Shown here piece after piece: positions 51,780-60,464 of a stretch of DNA of 64,000 nucleotides. The DNA comes from Streptomyces sp. AJS327. GTDB taxonomy: Bacteria > Actinomycetota > Actinomycetes > Streptomycetales > Streptomycetaceae. How positions within the stretch are numbered: position 1 is the stretch's first letter; each line of letters begins with the position of its first letter. Made by a program: the position numbers and the translations under genes. The notes below the pieces were generated by a model. That model made no database searches. It saw only the letters and a list, made by a program, of their open reading frames with translations, and was not told the origin of the DNA. The stretch lies in NCBI RefSeq assembly GCF_013450295.1, contig NZ_SKBR01000003.1, forward strand, positions 1 to 64,000. The letters run 5' to 3'.

Positions 51780-53700
51780 CTCGGCTGGGGCATCCCAGTC
51801 GAGCGTCTTGCGTGGGCGGCCGTTGAGTTCCTGAGCGACGTGTTCGAGGTCTTCGGGACTGTGGGGGCTCAGGTCGGTGCCTTTGTGGAAGTACTGCCGT
51901 AGGAGTCCGTTGGTGTTCTCGATCGAACCGCGTTGTCAGGGCGAGGCGGGTCGCAGAAGTAGACGGACATGTCGGTGGCCATGCTGAACTGCTGGTGAGG
52001 TGACGTGCCATCTCGCTGCCCTGGTCCCAGGTGAGGGAACCACGCAGGTGGGCGGGCAGGGTCTGGACCGTGGCGACGGGGCCGTCGCGGACGGTCTCGG
52101 CATCGTGGGCTCCACTCGGCAGGTAAACCAGGTCGCCTTCTCAGTGGCCCAGTACGGCCCGGTCCTCGACGCGGCGGATGCTCTTATGGATGTCAAGCAG
52201 TGGTTGTGAGGTGACGTGGGGCCGTTGCTGTGGTGTTGGTGGTGGTCAGGACGTGGTAGATCTCGCGAGCGAGCGGAGCTATCAGCTCGTCCAGTTCGTC
52301 GATCTCCTGGCCCAGGTCGCGGTGACGGCGGGCGAGGGAACGCAGGGCGATCTTCGTCGCGGCGACTGGGTCACTGGCCTGGTCGAGGCCGGGGCGGAAG
52401 CCCGCGCAGACGGCGAGGAGGTCCTTGTCCTTGAGGTGTCGCAGCATGGTCCGGACGCTTCCGGCGCGGTGATGATCAGAGTCTTGATCTGCCGGGTGAC
52501 ATCGGCCCGTTGCTGGATGGCGCTGCGGCGGGCGACTCGCAGAGCGCGTAGGGCCTCGACCTGGCCTTCACGGAACTTCGGGGTGCCGGTGCGGCGTTCA
52601 GCGAGTGCGGCCCGTGCCGCAGTCTCGGCGTCGAGGGGTCGGACGTGCCCTGCCAGCGGCGGGTTTTGCGGTCCGGGCGGTGTCCTTGTGGGTGTCGACG
52701 CCGCCGGTGACCTCGACCTCAAGCTGTGCCATCGTGGGGTATGCCGTCCTGTCCATTCGACCGAGCGGGATGGCACCCGTCGGCTGTGAGGGCGGACAAG
52801 ACTGTGATGGGGCCTCTGGCCAGGCTCTTATGAAGTCACGCCCCCGGCCCGACGGATGCGGACAAACGTCCCCCGGACAGGGCCGACAGATCCGGTTGAG
52901 GGCCCTGAGTCAGTCAGTCGCTGGGTCAGGCCCGCCGGGGAACGCTCACCTACATCCTCACTGTCAGTAGTCGATCATCACCATCAGGTCGATGACCCGG
53001 GTAGTGCGCCGCTGGGGTCCCGGCGCGGTTTGCGGCGGGTGCAACCGGAGCTGATGGCTGCTTGGACTTCCCGTTTCAGGCCGCCGCGGGCCTGGAAATA
53101 CAGCGCCTGGTAGACCGTCTCCACGCTCACCCGCATGCTCTCGCCATCGGGGCATTCCTTGCGTAGAGCGTGGCAGATCCGGTCCGGCGACCACCGCCTG
53201 CGTAATCCGTCCTGGACGAAGCGGCTCAGCCGTCCCTCGCGCAGCAGCTTGCGCTCCTTGGGTCCGGGGCCTGCGGGCTGCCGCCGCCCGGTGGGCTGCG
53301 TAGGGCTAGCTCTCGCTGCCGGAGTTCGCGTCGATCTCCCGCTTGACGGTGCTCGCCGGCCGTACCAGAACCTGTCCGATCGCCCGCAGCGACTGCCCCG
53401 CCGCACGGAGATCGCGGATCCGTTCACGCGCGGCGAGCGTCAGAAACAGCGGGTGAAGCTGTTTCTCCAGGGCCCTCAGGCCCAGCTATGGCGTGGTCAC
53501 ACCGCACATCGTGACGGTCCCCGCCGCGTAGTCGGCACGGCGCCCGTCCGCATAGGTGCGCGTGGTGCGGCTATTCTCGACGCCCCAGTCCCAGTCCTTG
53601 GCCGTGCACTCGTTCACACCGATCTGCCGCGCCGCCACCTGGCGTGCGACACCAGCGGCCCGAAGCCGCTCGTACCCGTTTCGCCTGGGATGCCGCCGAC
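51780..53700 (-). pseudogene. IS30 family transposase, split and frameshifted
   Basis: Read on the minus strand, the N-terminal half lies at about 53700-52970. It has the helix-turn-helix and linker segments LTLAARERIRDLRAAGQSLR, AIGQVLVRPASTVKREIDAN and WSPDRICHALRKECPDGESM followed by RVSVETVYQALYF, with stop codons near TMCGVTTP and SGSES. The C-terminal DDE half resumes at about 52200-51780: VEDRAVLGHWEGDLVYL (first Asp), RGSLTWDQGSEMARH (second Asp), and ENTNGLLRQYFHKGTDLSPH in a shifted frame, then ELNGRPRKTLDWDAP. The gap between the halves is an IS110 remnant. The copy is inactive. Confidence 0.8.
52205..52970 (-). mobile_element. IS110 remnant inserted into the IS30 copy
   Basis: An IS110-type transposase N-terminus starts at the ATG at 52732 (MAQLEVEVTGGVDTHKDTAR) with the DEDD first Asp in GVDTHKD. 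It then jumps, by an internal deletion and frameshifts, to LAERRTGTPKFREGQVEALR, SAIQQRADVTRQIKTLIITA and LLAVCAGFRPGLDQASDPVA. The C-terminal domain is absent. About 235 bases of leader lie to the right (52735-52970). It interrupts the IS30 gene exactly between the DLMVMIDY and VEDRAVLGHWEG parts, so it arrived after the IS30. It is unlike the 21.6-kb remnant, which has kept the other half. Confidence 0.75.
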
Positions 53701-53908
53701 GCGAACTCAGTCCGCCGGTCCGGGCCCAGCTGAAGGCCGTGTTCGGGTTTACCCCAGCTCACGCGCCACGAAGGTCACGCTCCCCTCGACATCCAGCCGT
53801 GCAAGGAAAAGCTTCTTAACCCGGCAAGATCATCACGCTCGACGCCCACGGTCCTCACAACTCCCGCAGATCGCGGGTGTTGCGAAGACCGTTAAAACCC
53901 AAGGACGT

Positions 53909-53941
53909 GCGCACCGGGTGGGTGGGGACCGCCCGGTGCGC
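53909..53941 (-). terminator. Terminator of the M23 peptidase gene
   Basis: Arms GCGCACCGGG (53909-53918) and CCCGGTGCGC (53932-53941) form a ten-base stem eight bases after the peptidase stop codon. On the minus strand the T-rich ACGTCCTTGGGTTTTAACGG follows. Confidence 0.8.
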
Positions 53942-53949
53942 CCTGGGCC

Positions 53950-54927
53950 TCAACCGACCAGTGCCTGCCAGGTCTTGGGGCCTGCCTCGCCGTCGACGAC
54001 GAGACGGTTGGCGCCCTGGTAGGCGCGGACCGCGTCGTCGGTGACGGACCCGAAGTCACCGTCGAGCGCGAGCCCGGCGCTGTGCTTGTTCAGCACGGTC
54101 TGGAGGGCGCGGACGTGCGAGCCCGAACCGCCCTTCTTCAGCGTGTAGACCAGCACCGCCCAGGTCTTCGGACCGACCTGGCCGTCCGCCACGAGCCCCT
54201 TGGAGGACTGGAACTTCTTCACGGCGTTGACCGAGACGCTGCCGTAGTCGCCGTCCGGCTCCAGCTTGGTGCCGCGCTGCGTCATCAGGTACTGGATGGA
54301 CTTGACGGTCGCGCCCACGGCGCCGGGATCGATCGAGGACCAGCCACCGCCCAACTTCACGCCGCGCGCCGTGAGATACGGGACGGGGTTGGTGGTGGAG
54401 CCGATCGAACCGGTGTGGACCTCGAAGTGCAGGTGGGGTCCGGTCACGTTGCCGGTGGCACCCATGTCCGCGATCCGCTGCCCGGCGCCGACCTTGGCGT
54501 TCAGCGCCACCCGGAACTTGTTCAGGTGGCCGTAGTAGGTGTAGCGCCCGCCGCCGTGCGAGATGACGATGCCGTTGCCGGAGCGGCCGGGCACCACCGA
54601 GGTGCCGCGGCGGATGACGGTGCCCGCGGCGGCCGCGTAGACCGCGGTGCCGATCGAGTTGGTGACGTCCTGGCCCGCGTGCGGGCCCGCGCCCCGGGGC
54701 GCGCCGTAGTGCCCACCGTCGGGGAAGTACCCACGGGCGGGGTTGCACCACCGGCCGTCCTTCAGCGACGCGGCCGAGGCCGAGGAGGCCAGGAACGGCA
54801 TGCTCGCCAGCGCGGCGCCGAGTCCGGCACCCGCCCCGATCAGCAGCTTCCTGCGTGACGGACCTCCGCGTCTGAGGTCCCGGGGCTCCTCCACCGAGCC
54901 GTCGACCGGCCCGCACTGCTCACACAT
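53950..54927 (-). CDS. Secreted M23 peptidase with two peptidoglycan-binding domains
   Basis: 325 residues from the ATG at 54927, six bases after AGGAGG. A twin-arginine signal (SRRKLLIGAGAGLGAALASM, 24-43) ends near ASSASAAS. The LytM/M23 domain has the zinc ligands His83 and Asp87 in GPHAGQDVTN and His167 in GPHLHFEVH, with catalytic His165. Two PG_binding_1 domains follow (about 195-250 and 255-322), recognisable by DGDYGSVSVNAVKKFQSSKG and DGDFGSVTDDAVRAYQGANR. It likely cleaves peptide cross-links in peptidoglycan and functions in cell-wall remodelling. It borders the mobile scar but has normal composition. Confidence 0.93.
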   Translation of the reverse strand: MCEQCGPVDGSVEEPRDLRRGGPSRRKLLIGAGAGLGAALASMPFLASSASAASLKDGRWCNPARGYFPDGGHYGAPRGAGPHAGQDVTNSIGTAVYAAAAGTVIRRGTSVVPGRSGNGIVISHGGGRYTYYGHLNKFRVALNAKVGAGQRIADMGATGNVTGPHLHFEVHTGSIGSTTNPVPYLTARGVKLGGGWSSIDPGAVGATVKSIQYLMTQRGTKLEPDGDYGSVSVNAVKKFQSSKGLVADGQVGPKTWAVLVYTLKKGGSGSHVRALQTVLNKHSAGLALDGDFGSVTDDAVRAYQGANRLVVDGEAGPKTWQALVG

Positions 54928-55280
54928 GTCCGTCCTCCTGGGGTCCGAATGCATCTACGCGCATTGCATTGGCGAGAGCATGCCACGGTTACCCCCGGTG
55001 CTCCAGAGGTCGGACGCACTGACCTGCACCGCCGTCACGACAGCCATCAGATCGCGCCAACTCCACCGCGACGGACGGTAGATGGGACGGCACGGCCGAG
55101 GCCTCCAGCCCATCTCCCCCGCCACGCGCCGGAGTCCGAGCGGAGGCGCCCCGTACGGCGGTGCGGGCACCGCTACGTGACCGATCGCGGGCACACCGGC
55201 GGTACGGTACGCGCCGACGGCCCGGCCCCCCGAACCGGGCCGTCGGCGGCTCCCCGACGCCGGAGCCAGCGCTGGCTCGC
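54928..55280. other. Intergenic between PhoX-like gene and M23 peptidase
   Basis: About 350 bases with no gene. It includes the promoter of the M23 peptidase (left end) and the downstream region of the PhoX-type gene. A GGCCCGGCCCCCCGAACCGGG near-palindrome followed by CCGTCGGCGG at 55218-55250 may terminate the latter. Confidence 0.5.
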
Positions 55281-57350
55281 TCAGACGCCGATGTCGCGGC
55301 CGTCAGCGCGCCACACGTTGACCACCGACGGGCGGACGTGGGAACCCCCGCCGTCCGGCCACTGGGAGGCGGGACGCTCCACGCTGGCGCCGTCCACCTC
55401 GCCCGGGTGCTGCACGGCCACCAGCACCCGCCGGTCCCGGACGACCGGCCCGCAGGTCTCCGCGCCCGTCGGCACTGTGAGGAACTGCCGTACCTCGCCG
55501 CGCCGTTGACCGGACACCGCGACGCCGAACAGCCCGTCGTGGCTACCGAGGGCGTTTCCGTCGGTGGAGATCCACAGGTTGCCGTGCGCGTCGAAGGTGA
55601 CGTTGTCCGGGCAGGAGATGGGGCTCACCTGGTCCTTCGGGAAGCCACCGAAGTAGCTGTCCGGCTGTTCCGGGTCACCGCAGACCAGGAACAGCCGCCA
55701 GGTGAACCGATCCGCGGCCGGGTTGCCCCCGCGCTCGGTGAACTCCACGATCTGGCCGTGCTTGTTGCCCGTGCGGGGGTTCGCCTCGTCCGGTCCGGCC
55801 TTGCCGGAGGCGCCCCGGTCACTGTTGTTGGTGAGGGCCACGTAGACCCGTCCGGTGCGCGGGCTGGGCTCCACGTCCTCGGGACGGTCCATCTTGGTGG
55901 CGCCGACCCGGTCGGCCGCGAGTCGCGCGAAGACGTAGACCTCCTCGGCGGACATCCCGGGGACGTGCGAGGTGTCGCCGGTCGCCAGCGGCACCCAGGT
56001 GCCGCGGCCGCCGAACTCCCCGTCCTCCGGCAGCTCTCCACCGCCGTCGATCTCCTCCTCCGGGCTGTCACCGCTCAACACCGCGACGTACAGGGTGCCT
56101 TCGTCCAGCAGCGTGAGGTTGTGCTCACGCGCGGCACGGCTGTCCCCGCGCATCATCCGCTTCGAGGAGACGAACTTGTAGAGGTACTCGAAGCGTTCGT
56201 CGTCGCCCATGTACACCACCGGACGGCCGTCCGGCGTGAGCCGTGGCTCGGCGCCCTCGTGCTTGAACCGGCCGAGCGCGGTCCGCTTGCGCGGCCTCGA
56301 CTCCGGGTCGTACGGGTCGAGTTCGACGACCCAACCGAAGCGGTGCGGCTCGTACGGCTCCTTCGTCACGTCGAACCGGTCGTCGAAGCGCTCCCACTGC
56401 CGTTGCGTGGCACCGCCCCTGAGCGCGTACCGCTCCAGCCGCCTACGGTGCTCCGCGTCCGTGACCCGCTCGGTGTGGGCGAAGTACTGGTCGACGTTCT
56501 CCTCACCGTGCAGCGTGGTGCCCCACGGAGTGGTGCCGCCCGCACAGTCGTTGAGCGTCCCCAGCACCGTACGGCCCTCCGGGTCGGCCTCGGTGCGCAG
56601 CAGTTCGCTCCCGGCGGCCGGGCCCGTCACCTCGAAGGGGGTGGTGGCCGTGACCCTGCGGTTCAGCCGGTGGCGGGGCACCGGGCGCAGCGCCCCCGAA
56701 CGCCGGTCCTCCTCGACCACCACCACGGACAGACCGTGCGCCGCCCAGGCGATCTCCACCTGTTCCCGGGTCGGGCTCTCCGGGTCGTACCCCGCGAACA
56801 TCAACTCCTCGTTGGTGTACTCGTGGTTGGCGACCAGCAGCTGCCTGCCGCGCTCACCACGCAGCGGCAGCAGGGCGAGGAAGTCGTTGTTGTAGCCGAA
56901 CTGCCCGGCCTGCGCCCGCGCCGACTGACGCTCGGGGTCGAAGCGCGGCGCGCCCCGCAGGATCGGCTCGCCCCAGCGGATCACCACGTTCTGCTCGTAG
57001 CCCGCCGGGACGGTCACCGCGTCGGCGGTGTTCGGCGCGACCGGCGCGAACCGCAGCCCCCGGGCGGCCTTCCCGGCCGGACCGCCGCCCGGCTTCGACG
57101 GCGGGGGCGCGGCGTGGGCGGTGCCGCCGCCCAGCGGGCCGCCCACCGCGCTCGCCCCGGCGGCCACCCCGATGACGGCGCCCGCGCGCAACATCGTCCG
57201 ACGGGACATCGCCCGCGCGACCACATCGCCCAGGTAGGCGTTGTCGCTGGTGTTGGGCGCCTCGTGGGAGCAGGCGTCCCCACAGCGGTAGCGGCAGGTC
57301 ATCGCCGACCTCCCGCCCGGGTGGCCGAGCAACGGAAGCAGCTTGCGCAT
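55281..57350 (-). CDS. PhoX family (DUF839) secreted phosphatase
   Basis: 689 residues from the ATG at 57350, with GGAGGGG upstream. An unusual 45-residue N-terminal extension with Cys residues (MTCRYRCGDACSHEAPNTSD) precedes the twin-arginine signal MSRRTMLRAGAVIGVAAGAS. The body matches PhoX-type beta-propeller phosphatases: NNDFLALLPL, LLVANHEYTNEELMFAGYDP, RRLERYALRGGATQRQWERF, MDRPEDVEPSPRTGRVYVAL, CPDNVTFDAHGNLWISTDGN and GAETCGPVVRDRRVLVAVQH. PhoX enzymes hold calcium and iron and release phosphate outside the cell. The conserved E in NHEYTN and the D/N in MDRPEDVE are present. Expression is probably phosphate-regulated, but I do not see a clear PHO box. Confidence 0.92.
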   Translation of the reverse strand: MRKLLPLLGHPGGRSAMTCRYRCGDACSHEAPNTSDNAYLGDVVARAMSRRTMLRAGAVIGVAAGASAVGGPLGGGTAHAAPPPSKPGGGPAGKAARGLRFAPVAPNTADAVTVPAGYEQNVVIRWGEPILRGAPRFDPERQSARAQAGQFGYNNDFLALLPLRGERGRQLLVANHEYTNEELMFAGYDPESPTREQVEIAWAAHGLSVVVVEEDRRSGALRPVPRHRLNRRVTATTPFEVTGPAAGSELLRTEADPEGRTVLGTLNDCAGGTTPWGTTLHGEENVDQYFAHTERVTDAEHRRRLERYALRGGATQRQWERFDDRFDVTKEPYEPHRFGWVVELDPYDPESRPRKRTALGRFKHEGAEPRLTPDGRPVVYMGDDERFEYLYKFVSSKRMMRGDSRAAREHNLTLLDEGTLYVAVLSGDSPEEEIDGGGELPEDGEFGGRGTWVPLATGDTSHVPGMSAEEVYVFARLAADRVGATKMDRPEDVEPSPRTGRVYVALTNNSDRGASGKAGPDEANPRTGNKHGQIVEFTERGGNPAADRFTWRLFLVCGDPEQPDSYFGGFPKDQVSPISCPDNVTFDAHGNLWISTDGNALGSHDGLFGVAVSGQRRGEVRQFLTVPTGAETCGPVVRDRRVLVAVQHPGEVDGASVERPASQWPDGGGSHVRPSVVNVWRADGRDIGV

Positions 57351-57709
57351 GGTCCCCTCCGGAATGGTGAGCTTGTGCGTCCGTGACGCTAGGGGCGACT
57401 TTCCGCCACGGGGCGACGCCCGGATGAACCCCCGGTGAATCCCGCCCCGGCCCCACACGGGCCTCGCCCTCCAGCCACTCCGGGCACTTCGCCGACCGGG
57501 CACGGCCGACCGGATCGCGACCGTCCGGAGCGCGGTCGTCCGGAGCGCACCGTCCGGAGCGCGACGAGCCGTCGGCCTGATCACGACGGGCTGGGGCGCG
57601 CGACCGGCTGGGACGCGACGGAGCTGGGGCGCGGCTCACCGGATCGCTGGCCGGAGCGTGTCTGGGCCCAGCGCGGCTCACCGGAGCGTGGCTGGCCCGA
57701 ACGCCTGCC
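57351..57709. other. Intergenic, no gene seen
   Basis: About 360 bases between the membrane-protein gene and the PhoX gene, both on the minus strand. GGAGCG(C/T)G repeats recur from 57515 to 57700 (CCGGAGCGCGGTCGTCCGGA). It holds the PhoX promoter near its left end. Confidence 0.5.
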
Positions 57710-58228
57710 TCACCAGCGCCACTTCGAGCCGCGCCAGGTGCTCACGCGTCCGTAGCGCGAGTCGTCGCGGTCCCACAGCCGGTAGCCCCGATTCGCCAGC
57801 AGGGACAGGCCGATGCCCAGCGCGCCGATGCCGAGCAGGCCGGTCAACAGCGCGAACAGTGCCGGGCCCGGGCCCACGTCCCCGCTCAGGGCGTCCGCCG
57901 CCAGCGCGGTGAGCGCGAGGCCGAACGACAGGACCAGCAGCCCCAGGCGAATGCGGCCCAGCGTCGACCAGAACCCCGGCCCCGACCGCACCGGAGGCAG
58001 CGCCGCCAGCGGGTCACGGGACTCGCGGCGCACCCGGAGGGCCTCCCCGACCGCCGTCACCCCGGGCCCGAGCGGGACCAGGGCCAGTACGCCGCAGGCC
58101 GCCGCCCCGACAGGTTCGCCTCGCCCGGCCAACGAGCCCGCCGTGAACACCAGCACCCCGCCGACCAGCAGCGACACCGTCGCGAACAGCGTCCAGCCGC
58201 AGACCCGCAGCACTCCGAGCCATCCCAC
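57710..58228 (-). CDS. Four-helix membrane protein of unknown function
   Basis: 172 residues from the GTG at 58228, which has GGGGGG a few bases upstream. A longer form would start at the GTG at 58393 and add a low-complexity 55-residue leader. Four membrane helices are predicted, in two pairs: WTLFATVSLLVGGVLVFTAG, AAACGVLALVPLGPGV, LGLLVLSFGLALTALA and ALFALLTGLLGIGALGIGLS. The C-terminus is basic and polar (NRGYRLWDRDDSRYGRVSTW). No family is recognised. It is divergent from metG. Confidence 0.65.
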   Translation of the reverse strand: MGWLGVLRVCGWTLFATVSLLVGGVLVFTAGSLAGRGEPVGAAACGVLALVPLGPGVTAVGEALRVRRESRDPLAALPPVRSGPGFWSTLGRIRLGLLVLSFGLALTALAADALSGDVGPGPALFALLTGLLGIGALGIGLSLLANRGYRLWDRDDSRYGRVSTWRGSKWRW

Positions 58229-58431
58229 AGCGCCCCCCGTCCCACCGTGCCGCCACGCGTCTCCCGGCGGCGGAGCCGCCCACGCCGCACCGCCACCGGC
58301 CGGTCCGTCCAGCGTGGCACGGCGGGTGACCGAAGAGAACACCGAAGGGAACACGGCGGCGACCCGGTCCGGGGAGTTCCGGGGCGTGCTCACCGAGAGT
58401 TATGGGGAGGAAGCCGGGCCCTCGCGGTCGA

Positions 58432-58443
58432 TAGGATTTCGGC
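58432..58443 (+). promoter_or_regulatory. -10 element of a leaderless metG promoter
   Basis: TAGGAT (58432-58437), an ideal actinobacterial -10 hexamer, ends six bases before the metG ATG. Transcription should therefore start at or next to the ATG, giving a leaderless mRNA. No ribosome binding site is present upstream of the ATG, in agreement. Confidence 0.65.
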
Positions 58444-60084
58444 ATGGCGGCCACTGGAGCAGAGCAGCGAAACGAGCGCGACACCGAACGGCGGGACCCG
58501 GGCACGTACTACGTCTCGACCCCGATCTACTACGTGAACGACGCTCCCCACCTGGGCCACGCCTACACGACCGTCGCGGGCGACGTGCTCTCCCGCTGGC
58601 ACCGCCAGCGGGGCGAGAAGGTGTGGTACCTCACCGGCACGGACGAGCACGGTCAGAAGATCATGCGCACCGCCGAGGCGAACGGCGTCTCGCCGCAGGA
58701 GTGGTGCGACAAGCTGGTCGAGGAGGCGTGGAAGCCTCTCTGGCGACACCTCGACATCGCCAACGACGACTTCATCCGCACCACGGAGAAGCGGCACACC
58801 GAGCGGGTGCGCGAGTTCGTCCAGGACCTCTACGACCGGGGCGAGATCTACCAGGGCGGGTACGAGGGCCCGTACTGCGTGGGCTGCGAGGAGTACAAGT
58901 CCTTCGGTGAACTCCTGGACGGTGAGGGGGAGTTCGCGGGCGAGAAACTGTGCCCGATCCACCGCAAGCCGGTCGAGATGCTCCAGGAGGAGAACTACTT
59001 CTTCAAGCTCTCCGCCTACGGCCCGAAGCTGCTGGAGCACTACGCGGCGCACCCCGAGTTCATCCAGCCCGAGTCGGCGCGGAACGAGGTCACCCAGTTC
59101 GTCCGGCAGGGCCTGGAGGACCTGTCGATCTCCCGCTCCACCTTCGACTGGGGCATCAAGGTGCCCTGGGACGACAAGCACGTCATCTACGTCTGGATCG
59201 ACGCGCTGCTGAACTACGCCACGGCCGTGGGGTACGGCTCGGACCAGGCCAAGTTCGACGCCACCTTCCCGGCCGACGTGCACCTCGTCGGCAAGGACAT
59301 CCTCCGCTTCCACGCGGTGATCTGGCCCGCGATGCTGATGGCGAACGGACTGCCGCTGCCCGGCAAGATCGCGGCGAACGGCTGGCTGATGGTCGGCGGC
59401 GAGAAGATGTCCAAGTCGAACCTCACCGGCATCTCCCCCCAGCAGCTCACCGAGCACTTCGGCGTGGACGCCTACCGCTGGTACTTCCTCCGGGCCATCG
59501 CCTTCGGCCAGGACGGCTCCTTCTCCTGGGAGGACTTCACCGCCCGCTACACCAGCGAACTCGCCAACGACTACGGCAACCTGGCGTCCCGCGTCGCGGC
59601 CATGGTCGGCAAGTACTTCGGCGGGGAACTGCCCGAGGCGACCGCCGCCGGTCCCGCCGAACAGGCCATCGCGGACGGGCTGACGCACGCGCTCGCCGAG
59701 GCCGACCGGCGGATCGGTGAGGAGCTGGACTTCTCCGGCGGTATCCAGGCCATCTTCGACTTCATCAAGCAGGTCAACGGGTACCTCACCGAACAGGCCC
59801 CGTGGAAGGTCGCCAAGGACGACAGCCCCGAGGCCCGGGCCCGGCTCGCCACCATCCTCTACACGGCGGCCGAGGCGCTCCGCGCCTGCGCGGTCCTGCT
59901 CAACCCGGTGATGCCCGAGTCCAGCGAGAAGCTGTGGACCTCCCTCGGCGCGGAACCCCACCTCGGCCCGCTGGCCGAGCAGGACGTCACCGACACCGCC
60001 CGCTGGGGCCAGCTCCCCCCGGGAGCCACCGTCACCAAGGGCGCGGTGCTCTTCCCCCGCCTGGAGGAACCGAAGACCGCCTGA
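58444..60084 (+). CDS. metG: Methionyl-tRNA synthetase
   Basis: 546 residues. It charges tRNA-Met. The class I HIGH-type motif is APHLGHAYTTVAGDVLSRWH and the KMSKS motif is GGEKMSKSNLTGISPQQLTE. The zinc/CP region has YCVGCEEYKSF and CPIHRKPVEMLQEENYFFKL, so the single-knuckle form is used. The anticodon-binding domain starts near ELANDYGNLASRVAAMVGKY. The length fits the form without a C-terminal EMAP-like domain. The ATG is preceded by TAGGAT and no ribosome binding site, pointing to leaderless translation. A hairpin follows the stop. Confidence 0.97.
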   Translation: MAATGAEQRNERDTERRDPGTYYVSTPIYYVNDAPHLGHAYTTVAGDVLSRWHRQRGEKVWYLTGTDEHGQKIMRTAEANGVSPQEWCDKLVEEAWKPLWRHLDIANDDFIRTTEKRHTERVREFVQDLYDRGEIYQGGYEGPYCVGCEEYKSFGELLDGEGEFAGEKLCPIHRKPVEMLQEENYFFKLSAYGPKLLEHYAAHPEFIQPESARNEVTQFVRQGLEDLSISRSTFDWGIKVPWDDKHVIYVWIDALLNYATAVGYGSDQAKFDATFPADVHLVGKDILRFHAVIWPAMLMANGLPLPGKIAANGWLMVGGEKMSKSNLTGISPQQLTEHFGVDAYRWYFLRAIAFGQDGSFSWEDFTARYTSELANDYGNLASRVAAMVGKYFGGELPEATAAGPAEQAIADGLTHALAEADRRIGEELDFSGGIQAIFDFIKQVNGYLTEQAPWKVAKDDSPEARARLATILYTAAEALRACAVLLNPVMPESSEKLWTSLGAEPHLGPLAEQDVTDTARWGQLPPGATVTKGAVLFPRLEEPKTA

Positions 60085-60464
60085 GCCCCCGGCTTCCGCC
60101 CCCGGGTCCCCGAGACCCGGGGGCCACGGGGGCGGGACCGGAGCGCGGGGTCGGTGGCGGCTGGCGACGGGGCTGGTTGGCTGACCAGCCCTTGAGTGGT
60201 TCGGTGTCCGGCTCGGTGCCCACCGGATCGGGCAGTGTCACGCCGCCGCCGAAGGGAACGGTGACGACGCGGCCGTAACGGGCCCCGTCGGGTTCCGAGC
60301 GCACCCGCAACCTCGCAGTGGTCCCGGTCGACGAGCGGATAGCGGGGTGGGTTTCGGGCGGGGTCACGGTGGGTGCGCCACCCTGCCGAGCCGCGCGGGC
60401 TCGTTCCACGGCGTGCGGCCACCCTGGGCAGACGGTGCCGCGCCCCGGGCCCGGGCCGGAGCGG
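60085..60464. other. Intergenic between metG and phosphoketolase
   Basis: About 380 bases between convergent genes. It holds the metG terminator hairpin (listed) and then unstructured GC-rich sequence. No gene is supported. Confidence 0.5.
60099..60123 (+). terminator. Terminator of metG
   Basis: CCCCCGGGTC and GACCCGGGGG form a ten-base stem with a five-base loop, 14 bases after the metG stop codon. Further GGCGG/CCGCC pairing extends it. Confidence 0.75.

Noticed and set aside
51377..51826. Small genes in the lower-GC gap
   Set aside because: Frames are short, overlap on both strands and match no family; no start context is visible.
55161..57386. Long plus-strand frame opposite the PhoX gene
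   Set aside because: The minus strand has a twin-arginine signal and PhoX motifs in order; the plus-strand frame shows only low-complexity Arg/Val/Gly composition.
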